Source: Salinimicrobium gaetbulicola
GTDB taxonomy: Bacteria > Bacteroidota > Bacteroidia > Flavobacteriales > Flavobacteriaceae
Direction: 5' to 3'
Length of the DNA stretch: 64,000 nt
Assembly (NCBI RefSeq): GCF_042676025.1
Contig: NZ_JBHTJP010000035.1
Coordinates: forward strand, 868,001 to 932,000
Shown here: in pieces, positions 40,382 through 47,505 of the stretch
How the letters are laid out: each line of letters starts with the position of its first letter
Numbering within the stretch: position 1 is the stretch's first letter
The notes under the pieces: model-generated
What the model saw: only the letters and a program-made list of their open reading frames with translations
What the model was told of the DNA's origin: nothing
The model's database searches: none
Program-made: the position numbers and the translations under genes

Positions 40382-41014
40382 ATGAATGAGAAGGAATTGA
40401 ATGAATTAGTTGCGGCCGGGAAAATGCTTCCTTTGATGGAAGAATTTTACACCATCCAGGGAGAAGGATTTCATAAAGGAACCGCTGCATATTTTGTAAG
40501 AATCGGAGGCTGTGATGTTGGATGTCACTGGTGTGATGTAAAAGAAAGTTGGAATGCCAAACTTCATCCACCAACACCTGTTGATACCATTGTTGAGAAT
40601 GCTGTGAAGCACAGTAAAACGGTTGTAGTTACCGGTGGGGAGCCACTTACCTGGGATATGACCGAATTGACATCTGGTTTGAAGGAAAAAGGTGCCAAGA
40701 TCCATATTGAAACTTCAGGAGCTTATCCAATGACCGGTACCTGGGACTGGATCTGTCTTTCTCCGAAAAAGATAAAGTTACCTACAGAAGAAATTTACAA
40801 GGTAGCGAATGAGTTAAAAGTAATTGTTTTTAATAAGCATGACCTGATCTTTGCTGAGGAACAGGCTGCTAAGGTTAATGATAATTGTATTCTTTATTTG
40901 CAACCCGAATGGAGTAACCGGGAAAAAGTGATCCCTATGATTGTCGATTACGTGATGAGCAACCCTAAGTGGAAGGTTTCACTGCAAACACATAAATACC
41001 TGAATATACCATAA
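40382..41014 (+). CDS. queE: 7-carboxy-7-deazaguanine synthase (radical SAM)
   Basis: QueE builds the deazaguanine core of queuosine from carboxytetrahydropterin. The start is ATG 40382 (210 residues), since a longer frame from 40322 would run through the promoter box. The early EEFYTIQGEGFHKGTAAYFV is family-specific. The cluster-binding cysteines are Cys44, Cys48 and Cys51 (CDVGCHWC), the normal Cx3Cx2C radical-SAM spacing. VVVTGGEPLTW follows. folE, further along on the other strand, supplies the same precursor pathway. A GAAA-loop terminator ends the unit. Confidence 0.95.
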   Translation: MNEKELNELVAAGKMLPLMEEFYTIQGEGFHKGTAAYFVRIGGCDVGCHWCDVKESWNAKLHPPTPVDTIVENAVKHSKTVVVTGGEPLTWDMTELTSGLKEKGAKIHIETSGAYPMTGTWDWICLSPKKIKLPTEEIYKVANELKVIVFNKHDLIFAEEQAAKVNDNCILYLQPEWSNREKVIPMIVDYVMSNPKWKVSLQTHKYLNIP

Positions 41015-41020
41015 AAGAAA

Positions 41021-41046
41021 AAACGCCCTGAAAAGGGCGTTTTTTG
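41021..41046. terminator. Bidirectional terminator after queE
   Basis: AAACGCCCT (41021-41029), GAAA loop, AGGGCGTTT (41034-41042) and further T, with an A-run on the left. It serves queE and the convergent DUF2911 gene. Confidence 0.9.
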
Positions 41047-41067
41047 ATCTGTATATTTTTAAATGAC

Positions 41068-41649
41068 CTAGATCTTCTTGAAAGGTACTTCCACATATTG
41101 ATTATCCCAACCAATCTGTAGCATGGCCCCGTTAGGGATCTCTTTAAATGCCATAGAAAGGGCTTCAATTCTGGTAGAAGATTTTTTGACTGGTACCGTT
41201 ATTCTCGCGACATCTTTTTCTACATGGTAGTCATAAGCACCCCAAATATTGGTGCTGTTATTAAGGATGATCGTCCATTGATTCTTATCAGGGATAGTGA
41301 ACAAGGTGTAAGTTCCTTTTTTGATCTTTTCACCCTGTACGGTCATATCCTGATACAAGGTTATTTCAGTGGCCTCATTGGCTCCGGTTCTCCAGACTTC
41401 CCCATAAGGAACTAATTTTCCGAATACCTCCCTGTCGCGAGCCTGAGGTCGGCTATAAAGCACCCGGGCAAGAGGTTCGTTATTTTCTCCTCTGAATAAA
41501 ACTACATCCAGTGGACTTACATCCAGTTTTGAAAAGTTCGGGCCGTCTTTATCTTTTGTCGTTTCAGGTTTTTCTTTATCCTGTGCCTGGAGTTGAGGGA
41601 TTCCTAAACATCCAATAAATAATGCGATTACTATAAGTGATCGTTTCAT
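41068..41649 (-). CDS. DUF2911 secreted protein
   Basis: The 193-residue precursor has a signal peptide (MKRSLIVIALFIGCLGIPQL, cut near QAQ at 21-23). The mature part is a beta-rich DUF2911 domain with VLYSRPQARDREVFGKLVPY (about 63-82), the GEVWRTGANEATEI motif and KGTYTLFTIPDKNQWTIILN. The family is common in Bacteroidota and has no proven function. It is alone on the minus strand between a shared terminator and the AT-rich gyrB upstream region. Confidence 0.9.
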   Translation of the reverse strand: MKRSLIVIALFIGCLGIPQLQAQDKEKPETTKDKDGPNFSKLDVSPLDVVLFRGENNEPLARVLYSRPQARDREVFGKLVPYGEVWRTGANEATEITLYQDMTVQGEKIKKGTYTLFTIPDKNQWTIILNNSTNIWGAYDYHVEKDVARITVPVKKSSTRIEALSMAFKEIPNGAMLQIGWDNQYVEVPFKKI

Positions 41650-41999
41650 AAAAGGGTTTTTTTAATTAATAATTTAAATATACTTTGGTGAGTTTCATTT
41701 TTCAGTTAATGGTTTCTATAATATTCGTTAAAAATAATTAAAAGGAATCATTTGATCGGAACCTTGATATTTTCTATAAATAACTCATAGGATTTAGAAG
41801 TTATTATCTGTTTATAAGCAGATGGTTTTCCTTTCATGAAAATTGAGATTAAAAATGACTTAATATCAACTATATCAGTCTGATCCTAAATTGACTGGGA
41901 TTAATTAAAATGATTTCGCGAGGTTCCTTTTCCACAAAAATTGTTGATAACTTAGAAGGTTTGTTGCCTGTTAAAGTGGGAAAAAAGGATGCTTTTTGG
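41650..41999. other. AT-rich region upstream of gyrB with paired DnaA-box-like sites
   Basis: No open reading frame of note is present. The left part, to about 41925, is strongly AT-rich. TTTTCCACA (41928-41936) and TGTTGATAA (41942-41950, TTATCAACA on the other strand) resemble the DnaA box TTATCCACA. They face each other five bases apart. They could mark a replication origin or a DnaA-controlled promoter for gyrB. Confidence 0.45.
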
Positions 42000-42007
42000 T
42001 ATATTTG
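42000..42007 (+). promoter_or_regulatory. -7 promoter element of gyrB
   Basis: TATATTTG, an exact TAnnTTTG match, lies 40 bases before ATG 42047. No good -33 partner is visible, so another factor may help. Confidence 0.6.
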
Positions 42008-42046
42008 TTCGTTATAGGATTTGACAAAATTTTAACGAATTTAAGT

Positions 42047-43987
42047 ATGAGCGAAGAGGTTAAAAGAAGCGGTTATTCGGCCGATAGTATTCAGGCGCTT
42101 GAGGGGATGGAGCATGTGCGCATGCGTCCTTCGATGTATATTGGGGATACTGGAGTTCGAGGATTGCACCACCTGGTTTATGAGGTAGTGGATAACTCGA
42201 TTGATGAGGCCCTGGCTGGGCACTGCGACACCATTAAGGTGACCATTAATGAGGATAACTCTATTACTACTGAAGATAATGGTCGGGGAATACCTGTAGA
42301 CCTGCATAAAAAAGAAGGAGTTTCTGCTCTTGAGGTTGTAATGACCAAAATTGGAGCCGGAGGTAAATTCGATAAGGATTCATATAAAGTTTCCGGAGGA
42401 CTCCACGGAGTTGGTGTTAGTTGTGTGAACGCACTTTCAGATCACCTTAAGGCTACTGTGTATCGCGACGGAATCATTTGGGAGCAGGAATATGAGCGAG
42501 GGAAACCCTCCTATCCTGTAAGATCTGTTGGTGAAACTTCAGAGAATGGAACGATCGTGACTTTTAAGCCAGATGCTTCCATTTTCCAGCAAACCACGGT
42601 TTATAGTTATGAGACTCTTGCCAGCCGTATGCGTGAACTGGCATTCCTGAATAAAGGGATTAGAATAACGCTTACAGACAGAAGAGAGAAAGATGAGAAT
42701 GGGGAGTTTGTTTCTGAGGTATTTCATTCAGAAGAGGGGCTTAAGGAATTTATCCGTTTTCTGGACGGAACCAGAGAGTCTATCATTAATGATGTGATCT
42801 CTATAGAGGGGGAGAAGAATGATATCCCGGTTGAGGTTGCGATGGTATATAATACCTCGTTTAATGAGAACCTTCATTCTTACGTAAATAACATTAATAC
42901 ACACGAGGGAGGTACTCACCTTGCAGGTTTCCGAAGAGGTTTGACCACCACCTTGAAAAAATATGCAGATGCTTCCGGAATGCTGGATAAGCTGAAGTTT
43001 GAGATCTCAGGAGATGATTTCAGGGAAGGGCTTACCGCGATCGTATCTGTAAAAGTTTCTGAGCCTCAGTTTGAGGGTCAGACAAAGACGAAACTTGGTA
43101 ACCGTGAAGTTACTTCAGCCGTATCGCAGGCGGTTTCTGAAATGCTGGAGATCTATCTGGAAGAGAATCCTAATGATGCGAAGATCATCGTTCAGAAAGT
43201 GATCCTGGCAGCGCAGGCAAGACATGCAGCCAAGAAAGCTCGTGAGATGGTGCAGCGTAAAACCGTAATGAGCGGAGGTGGACTTCCGGGGAAACTTTCA
43301 GATTGTGCTTCCCAGGATCCTCATGAAAGTGAAGTTTTCCTTGTTGAGGGAGACTCTGCGGGTGGAACGGCCAAACAGGGTCGTGACCGTCACTTCCAGG
43401 CTATTTTGCCTTTAAGAGGTAAGATCCTGAACGTGGAAAAAGCCATGAGTCACAAGGTTTTTGAAAATGAAGAGATCAAGAATATCTACACTGCTCTTGG
43501 GGTGACCATTGGTACCGAAGATGACAGTAAGGCTCTAAACCTTAGCAAACTTAGATATCACAAGATCGTGATCATGTGTGATGCCGATGTTGATGGTAGT
43601 CACATTGCTACCTTGATTCTTACATTCTTCTTTAGATATATGAAGGAATTGATCGAAGCAGGTCACGTTTACATTGCGACGCCGCCGCTTTACCTTGTTA
43701 AAAAAGGAAGTAAAAAGCGTTATGCTTGGAATGATAAAGAACGTGATGAGATCGCGAATTCTTATAGCGGGGGAGTAAGTGTTCAACGTTATAAGGGTCT
43801 TGGAGAGATGAATGCTGAGCAGCTTTGGGATACGACCATGAATCCTGAGTTCAGAACTCTTCGCCAGGTAACAATTGATAATAGTAGTGAGGCTGATAGA
43901 ATTTTCTCTATGTTAATGGGGGATGAGGTGCCGCCTCGTAGGGAGTTCATCGAAAAGAACGCGGTCTACGCGAACATCGATGCCTAA
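42047..43987 (+). CDS. gyrB: DNA gyrase subunit B
   Basis: GyrB is the ATPase half of gyrase and drives negative supercoiling. The start is ATG 42047 (646 residues); a frame from TTG 41996 would include the promoter. The GHKL ATPase has YEVVDNSIDEALAG and GGLHGVGVSCVNALS. The TOPRIM domain carries EGDSAGG at about 434-440 and DADVD at about 512-516. The C-terminal RYKGLGEMNAEQLWDTTMNP completes it. GRDRHFQAILPLRGKILNVE supports GyrB rather than ParE. DnaA-box-like sites lie upstream. Confidence 0.96.
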   Translation: MSEEVKRSGYSADSIQALEGMEHVRMRPSMYIGDTGVRGLHHLVYEVVDNSIDEALAGHCDTIKVTINEDNSITTEDNGRGIPVDLHKKEGVSALEVVMTKIGAGGKFDKDSYKVSGGLHGVGVSCVNALSDHLKATVYRDGIIWEQEYERGKPSYPVRSVGETSENGTIVTFKPDASIFQQTTVYSYETLASRMRELAFLNKGIRITLTDRREKDENGEFVSEVFHSEEGLKEFIRFLDGTRESIINDVISIEGEKNDIPVEVAMVYNTSFNENLHSYVNNINTHEGGTHLAGFRRGLTTTLKKYADASGMLDKLKFEISGDDFREGLTAIVSVKVSEPQFEGQTKTKLGNREVTSAVSQAVSEMLEIYLEENPNDAKIIVQKVILAAQARHAAKKAREMVQRKTVMSGGGLPGKLSDCASQDPHESEVFLVEGDSAGGTAKQGRDRHFQAILPLRGKILNVEKAMSHKVFENEEIKNIYTALGVTIGTEDDSKALNLSKLRYHKIVIMCDADVDGSHIATLILTFFFRYMKELIEAGHVYIATPPLYLVKKGSKKRYAWNDKERDEIANSYSGGVSVQRYKGLGEMNAEQLWDTTMNPEFRTLRQVTIDNSSEADRIFSMLMGDEVPPRREFIEKNAVYANIDA

Positions 43988-43994
43988 AATACTT

Positions 43995-44023
43995 AAAACC
44001 CGGAGTTTGGCTCCGGGTTTTTT
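43995..44023 (+). terminator. Intrinsic terminator after gyrB
   Basis: AAAACCCGGAG (43995-44005) pairs with CTCCGGGTTTT (44011-44021) around TTTGG, then more T. Confidence 0.9.
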
Positions 44024-44032
44024 ATTTCCTTT

Positions 44033-44040
44033 TATATTTG
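44033..44040 (+). promoter_or_regulatory. -7 promoter element of the first DUF6588 gene
   Basis: TATATTTG is an exact match. The nearest TTTG (44006-44009) sits in the gyrB terminator loop, 23 bases away, longer than the usual 19-20. Confidence 0.5.
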
Positions 44041-44068
44041 TCACTTTTTTAGATAAAACATACTACTT

Positions 44069-45079
44069 ATGAAAAAGATTTTACTTGTTTCAGCAGTAAT
44101 GCTATGCAGTGTCCAGACCTGGGCACAGGACAACCTGGGCCGACTTTTGGCTGCGGGAATCGAGGACACTAAGACCTTTGCTACGGAATATCTGCGTCCC
44201 GGAACTCAGGCGACGGTTTTCAACCTTTCCAATGGTTGGTATCAATCTGCTGAAGTTAAAAATGTTCTTGGATTTGAATTTTCAATAATCGGAAATGCAG
44301 CCGTGAACCTGGGGGATCACCAGTCCTTTAATATGAGAACTGCCGATTATCAAAACATCCAGTTTGTGGATGGTTCTTCGGAAAAAGACGTCTCCACACT
44401 TTTGGGTCATAACCCTGAACCTGTAAACGTATACCTCGAGTATGATACTCCTTTTGGAAAACAACAAGCCGAAATTACCCTTCCTGACGGGCTGGCTGCG
44501 GCAGGCGTTGAAATGGTACCGGCAGCTTTCCTGCAGGCGCGTTTAGGGGTGTTTAAAGGAACCGAAGTGAAAGCGCGTTACTTTCCGAAGGTGAATTATG
44601 ACAATGTTCAGGCTGAACTTTATGGGGCGGCTGTTCAGCATGAGATCACCAGCTGGTTGCCGTTGGATTTGCCGGTTGCGGTTTCCGGTCTTGTAGGTTA
44701 TACCCGAATGAATGGATCTTATGATTTTACCGAGCAGAGCTATTTAGATGGAGAGAACCAAAGGATCAAGACTAATATGGATTCCTGGTTATTTTCAGGG
44801 ATCGTTTCTACTAACCTGCCAGTTATCAATTTTTACGGAGGTTTAGGATACATGACCGGCTCTTCAGATTCGGCCATGTTGGGAACTTACATTATCAGGG
44901 ATGAAAATACCGGGATCGTGATCGATGAAGTAGAAGATCCTTTCACTATCGTAGATGATATTAACGGGATTAAGGCGAACCTTGGGATGGCCTTGAAATT
45001 AGGGTTCTTCAAGATCACCGGAGATTATAGTTTTCAGGAATACGATGCAGTGTCTGTAGGGCTTCATTTGAGTTTCTAA
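44069..45079 (+). CDS. DUF6588 outer-membrane-type protein, copy 1
   Basis: The 336-residue precursor has a signal peptide cut near WAQD (about residue 20). The mature part looks like a beta-barrel: alternating strands, many aromatic residues and the terminal aromatic signature VGLHLSF for outer-membrane insertion. It is recognisably related to the next gene: both share the EYLRP/NFARP, GWYQSA/GWFSSA and FLQARLG/FLQLAVG positions. The family occurs in Bacteroidota and its function is unknown. Each copy has its own upstream gap. Confidence 0.82.
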   Translation: MKKILLVSAVMLCSVQTWAQDNLGRLLAAGIEDTKTFATEYLRPGTQATVFNLSNGWYQSAEVKNVLGFEFSIIGNAAVNLGDHQSFNMRTADYQNIQFVDGSSEKDVSTLLGHNPEPVNVYLEYDTPFGKQQAEITLPDGLAAAGVEMVPAAFLQARLGVFKGTEVKARYFPKVNYDNVQAELYGAAVQHEITSWLPLDLPVAVSGLVGYTRMNGSYDFTEQSYLDGENQRIKTNMDSWLFSGIVSTNLPVINFYGGLGYMTGSSDSAMLGTYIIRDENTGIVIDEVEDPFTIVDDINGIKANLGMALKLGFFKITGDYSFQEYDAVSVGLHLSF

Positions 45080-45101
45080 CAGTTGCTGACTTAAAATATT
45101 T

Positions 45102-45129
45102 AAAAGCCCGCATTTTTTGCGGGTTTTTT
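45102..45129 (+). terminator. Intrinsic terminator after DUF6588 copy 1
   Basis: AAAAGCCCGCA (45102-45112) and TGCGGGTTTTT (45118-45128) around TTTTT, then TG. One G-T pair is included. Confidence 0.85.
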
Positions 45130-45200
45130 GTTTCTTGAAAGATTCGGAATGGGGCAAATCTTTTTTTAGTATTTTTAATTAACCACTTAAAATATTTTCC

Positions 45201-46199
45201 GTGAAAAGTAAAGTATTAGCCCTTTTGATCATGATTGTTTTAGCACCCGTTTCGCTGGTTGCTCAATCTGAGGAAAACACCGAATTATTTATTGCCGATA
45301 TGCTGACCCTTGCCGATAATTTTGCCCGGCCGGCATCAAACGGAGCTACTTACCAGGCTAGTGCCGGATGGTTTAGTTCCGCCAAATCTCTTGAAAAATG
45401 GGAGTTCAGGATCGCGTTGCATGGAAATGCCCTTTTTGTGCCTGACGAAAAAAAGAACTTCAGTTTAAATAATTCTCAGCTAAGACTGCTGGAAATAGAA
45501 AATGCTCAGTCGGCACGATTGCCCACAGCTTTTGGGTCAACTACTAATAATTATTTTACTGGGGAAGTGACCTTTTTGAATCCTGTAACCCAGGAAATGC
45601 AAACCCAGGAAGTGAGATTCAAAGCTTTTGAAGGGATTAACAGAGATTATATTCCTCATGCCTTTTTGCAGCTCGCTGTAGGATTGCCTTATGAAACTGA
45701 ATTGACCGTAAGAGCAATGCCCGAGGTCACAATTGATGATGTTACGGCGAGTACGTACGGAGTGGGCTTAAAACATAGTCTTAGTCAGTATTTTATTGAT
45801 GATCCCGATGGATTCCAACTGGCAGCGGCCATAGCTTTTAGTAAGTTCAATGTAGAGTACGGCTTTGAACCCATAGAGGTGGAAGGCTTGGTTATGATGG
45901 ACCTGATCATGGTAGATGCTGATCTTTGGATGGTGGAGGCTATTGCCTCACAACGCTGGGGAGTTTTTGAAGCATTTGCTGCGGCAGGGATCGCCAATTC
46001 CAATTTCAATTATGAAATGGGTGGAAATGGAATTGCTTTAAGCATGGTGAATACTGAATTGCAAAAGCTGGGCGATACCGAGGCGAAGTTCAAAGCAGAT
46101 CTCGGCTTCAATTTGCATTTCGGAAAATTCAGAATAAGCGCGATGGGAACAGGGGGGAAATATTTCAATGCTAATTTGGGTCTTCATGTCCGCTTTTAA
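45201..46199 (+). CDS. DUF6588 outer-membrane-type protein, copy 2
   Basis: The 332-residue precursor starts with GTG at 45201, chosen because the signal peptide (MKSKVLALLIMIVLAPVSLV, cut near AQSE) begins there. It is a diverged tandem relative of the preceding gene, with shared landmarks and the same outer-membrane ending (LGLHVRF). The two differ greatly in most loops, so this is an old duplication. A terminator separates them, so they may be regulated apart. The function is unknown. Confidence 0.8.
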   Translation: MKSKVLALLIMIVLAPVSLVAQSEENTELFIADMLTLADNFARPASNGATYQASAGWFSSAKSLEKWEFRIALHGNALFVPDEKKNFSLNNSQLRLLEIENAQSARLPTAFGSTTNNYFTGEVTFLNPVTQEMQTQEVRFKAFEGINRDYIPHAFLQLAVGLPYETELTVRAMPEVTIDDVTASTYGVGLKHSLSQYFIDDPDGFQLAAAIAFSKFNVEYGFEPIEVEGLVMMDLIMVDADLWMVEAIASQRWGVFEAFAAAGIANSNFNYEMGGNGIALSMVNTELQKLGDTEAKFKADLGFNLHFGKFRISAMGTGGKYFNANLGLHVRF

Positions 46200-46283
46200 A
46201 ACTGGTCTTTTAACGGATAGATTCCTATAAAAACTCCTCTATAATTCGTATTTTCGCAACACTAATAATCAAACACATAAATT

Positions 46284-47216
46284 ATGAAAGTTACTATAGT
46301 AGGTGCAGGAGCTGTTGGAGCCAGCTGTGCAGAATACGTTGCCATTAAAAATTTCGCTTCAGAAGTAGTTTTGGTTGATATCAAAGAAGATTACGCTGAA
46401 GGAAAAGCAATGGACCTTATGCAAACAGCTTCATTGATGGGCTTTGATACTAAGATCACCGGTGCGACCAATGATTACTCTAAAACAGCGAATTCAGATA
46501 TCGCAGTTATTACCAGCGGTATTCCACGTAAACCGGGAATGACCCGTGAGGAATTGATCGGGATCAATGCTGATATCGTGAAGTCTGTTTCTTCTAGTCT
46601 TATTGAGCACTCTCCTAATGTAACTATCATCGTGGTAAGTAATCCTATGGATACAATGACTTACCTGGTTCATAAAACAACTAATCTTCCAAAGAACAAG
46701 ATCATTGGAATGGGAGGAGCTTTAGATAGCGCCCGTTTCAAGTATCGTTTAAGCGAGGCTTTGGAATGCCCTGCTTCAGATGTTGAAGGAATGGTAATTG
46801 GGGGGCACAGTGATACCGGAATGGTGCCGTTGTCAAGATTGGCGACCCGTAACAGTGTTCCTGTATCTAAGTTCCTTTCAGAAGACAGAATCAATCAGGT
46901 AGCAGAAGATACTAAGGTTGGCGGTGCTACGCTAACAAAGATGTTGGGTACCAGCGCATGGTATGCTCCGGGAGCAGCGGTTTCTTCCCTTGTACAGGCG
47001 ATCGCTTGTGACCAGAAGAAAATGTTCCCATGTTCTGCTCTTTTAGAAGGAGAATACGGCCTTAATGATCTTTGTATTGGGGTGCCTGTGATCCTTGGAA
47101 AGAATGGAATTGAAAAGATCGTTGAGATCGACCTTGATGAAGCTGAAAAAGCTAAGATGAAAGAAAGTTCAGAAGGGGTTAAGAAAACAAATGGTCTTTT
47201 GGATCTGAAGAAATAA
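46284..47216 (+). CDS. mdh: Malate dehydrogenase
   Basis: This enzyme oxidises malate to oxaloacetate with NAD in the TCA cycle, supplying the substrate of GltA encoded in the same window. The 310-residue chain belongs to the LDH-like group. It has GAGAVGAS at 7-14, Asp32 for NAD preference, substrate arginines Arg82 and Arg88 in PRKPGMTR, Asp148 and catalytic His175 in GGHSDTGMVP. Arg in PRKPG supports malate over lactate. A weak -7 box (TATTTTCG, 46249-46256) lies upstream. Confidence 0.96.
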   Translation: MKVTIVGAGAVGASCAEYVAIKNFASEVVLVDIKEDYAEGKAMDLMQTASLMGFDTKITGATNDYSKTANSDIAVITSGIPRKPGMTREELIGINADIVKSVSSSLIEHSPNVTIIVVSNPMDTMTYLVHKTTNLPKNKIIGMGGALDSARFKYRLSEALECPASDVEGMVIGGHSDTGMVPLSRLATRNSVPVSKFLSEDRINQVAEDTKVGGATLTKMLGTSAWYAPGAAVSSLVQAIACDQKKMFPCSALLEGEYGLNDLCIGVPVILGKNGIEKIVEIDLDEAEKAKMKESSEGVKKTNGLLDLKK

Positions 47217-47439
47217 ATTTTCAGAAAAAATAGAGCTTTTTTAAAGGAGCTGTTTGAAGAAAACTGAATTGCTAAAGCGACGAAAATACTCTGGAAAAAT
47301 CAGGTGACATTTAGCGTCTAAATCTTCAATTTTCAAATGAGAGAATCTGCTGAAAATGTGAGGAAAAGTAAGAATTCAGCAACATTTTCAAACCGCTCCT
47401 TTTTTAATCTAAAAAGTTAATTTTTTCAAAAAAAAATAA

Positions 47440-47470
47440 TTGGGATTTCATTATTGAAAACCTATATTTG
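47440..47470 (+). promoter_or_regulatory. Promoter of secDF
   Basis: TTG at 47440-47442 and TATATTTG at 47463-47470 are 20 bases apart, a good match to the Bacteroidota consensus. The leader would be about 28 bases. Confidence 0.72.
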
Positions 47471-47505
47471 TCCGTTTTTAAAATTTGAACATAAATTAAA
47501 GAATA

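Noticed and set aside
41996..42046. N-terminal extension of GyrB from TTG 41996.
   Set aside because: The -7 box at 42000-42007 lies inside it, and GyrB proteins start at the MSEEVKRSGYSADSIQALEG position.
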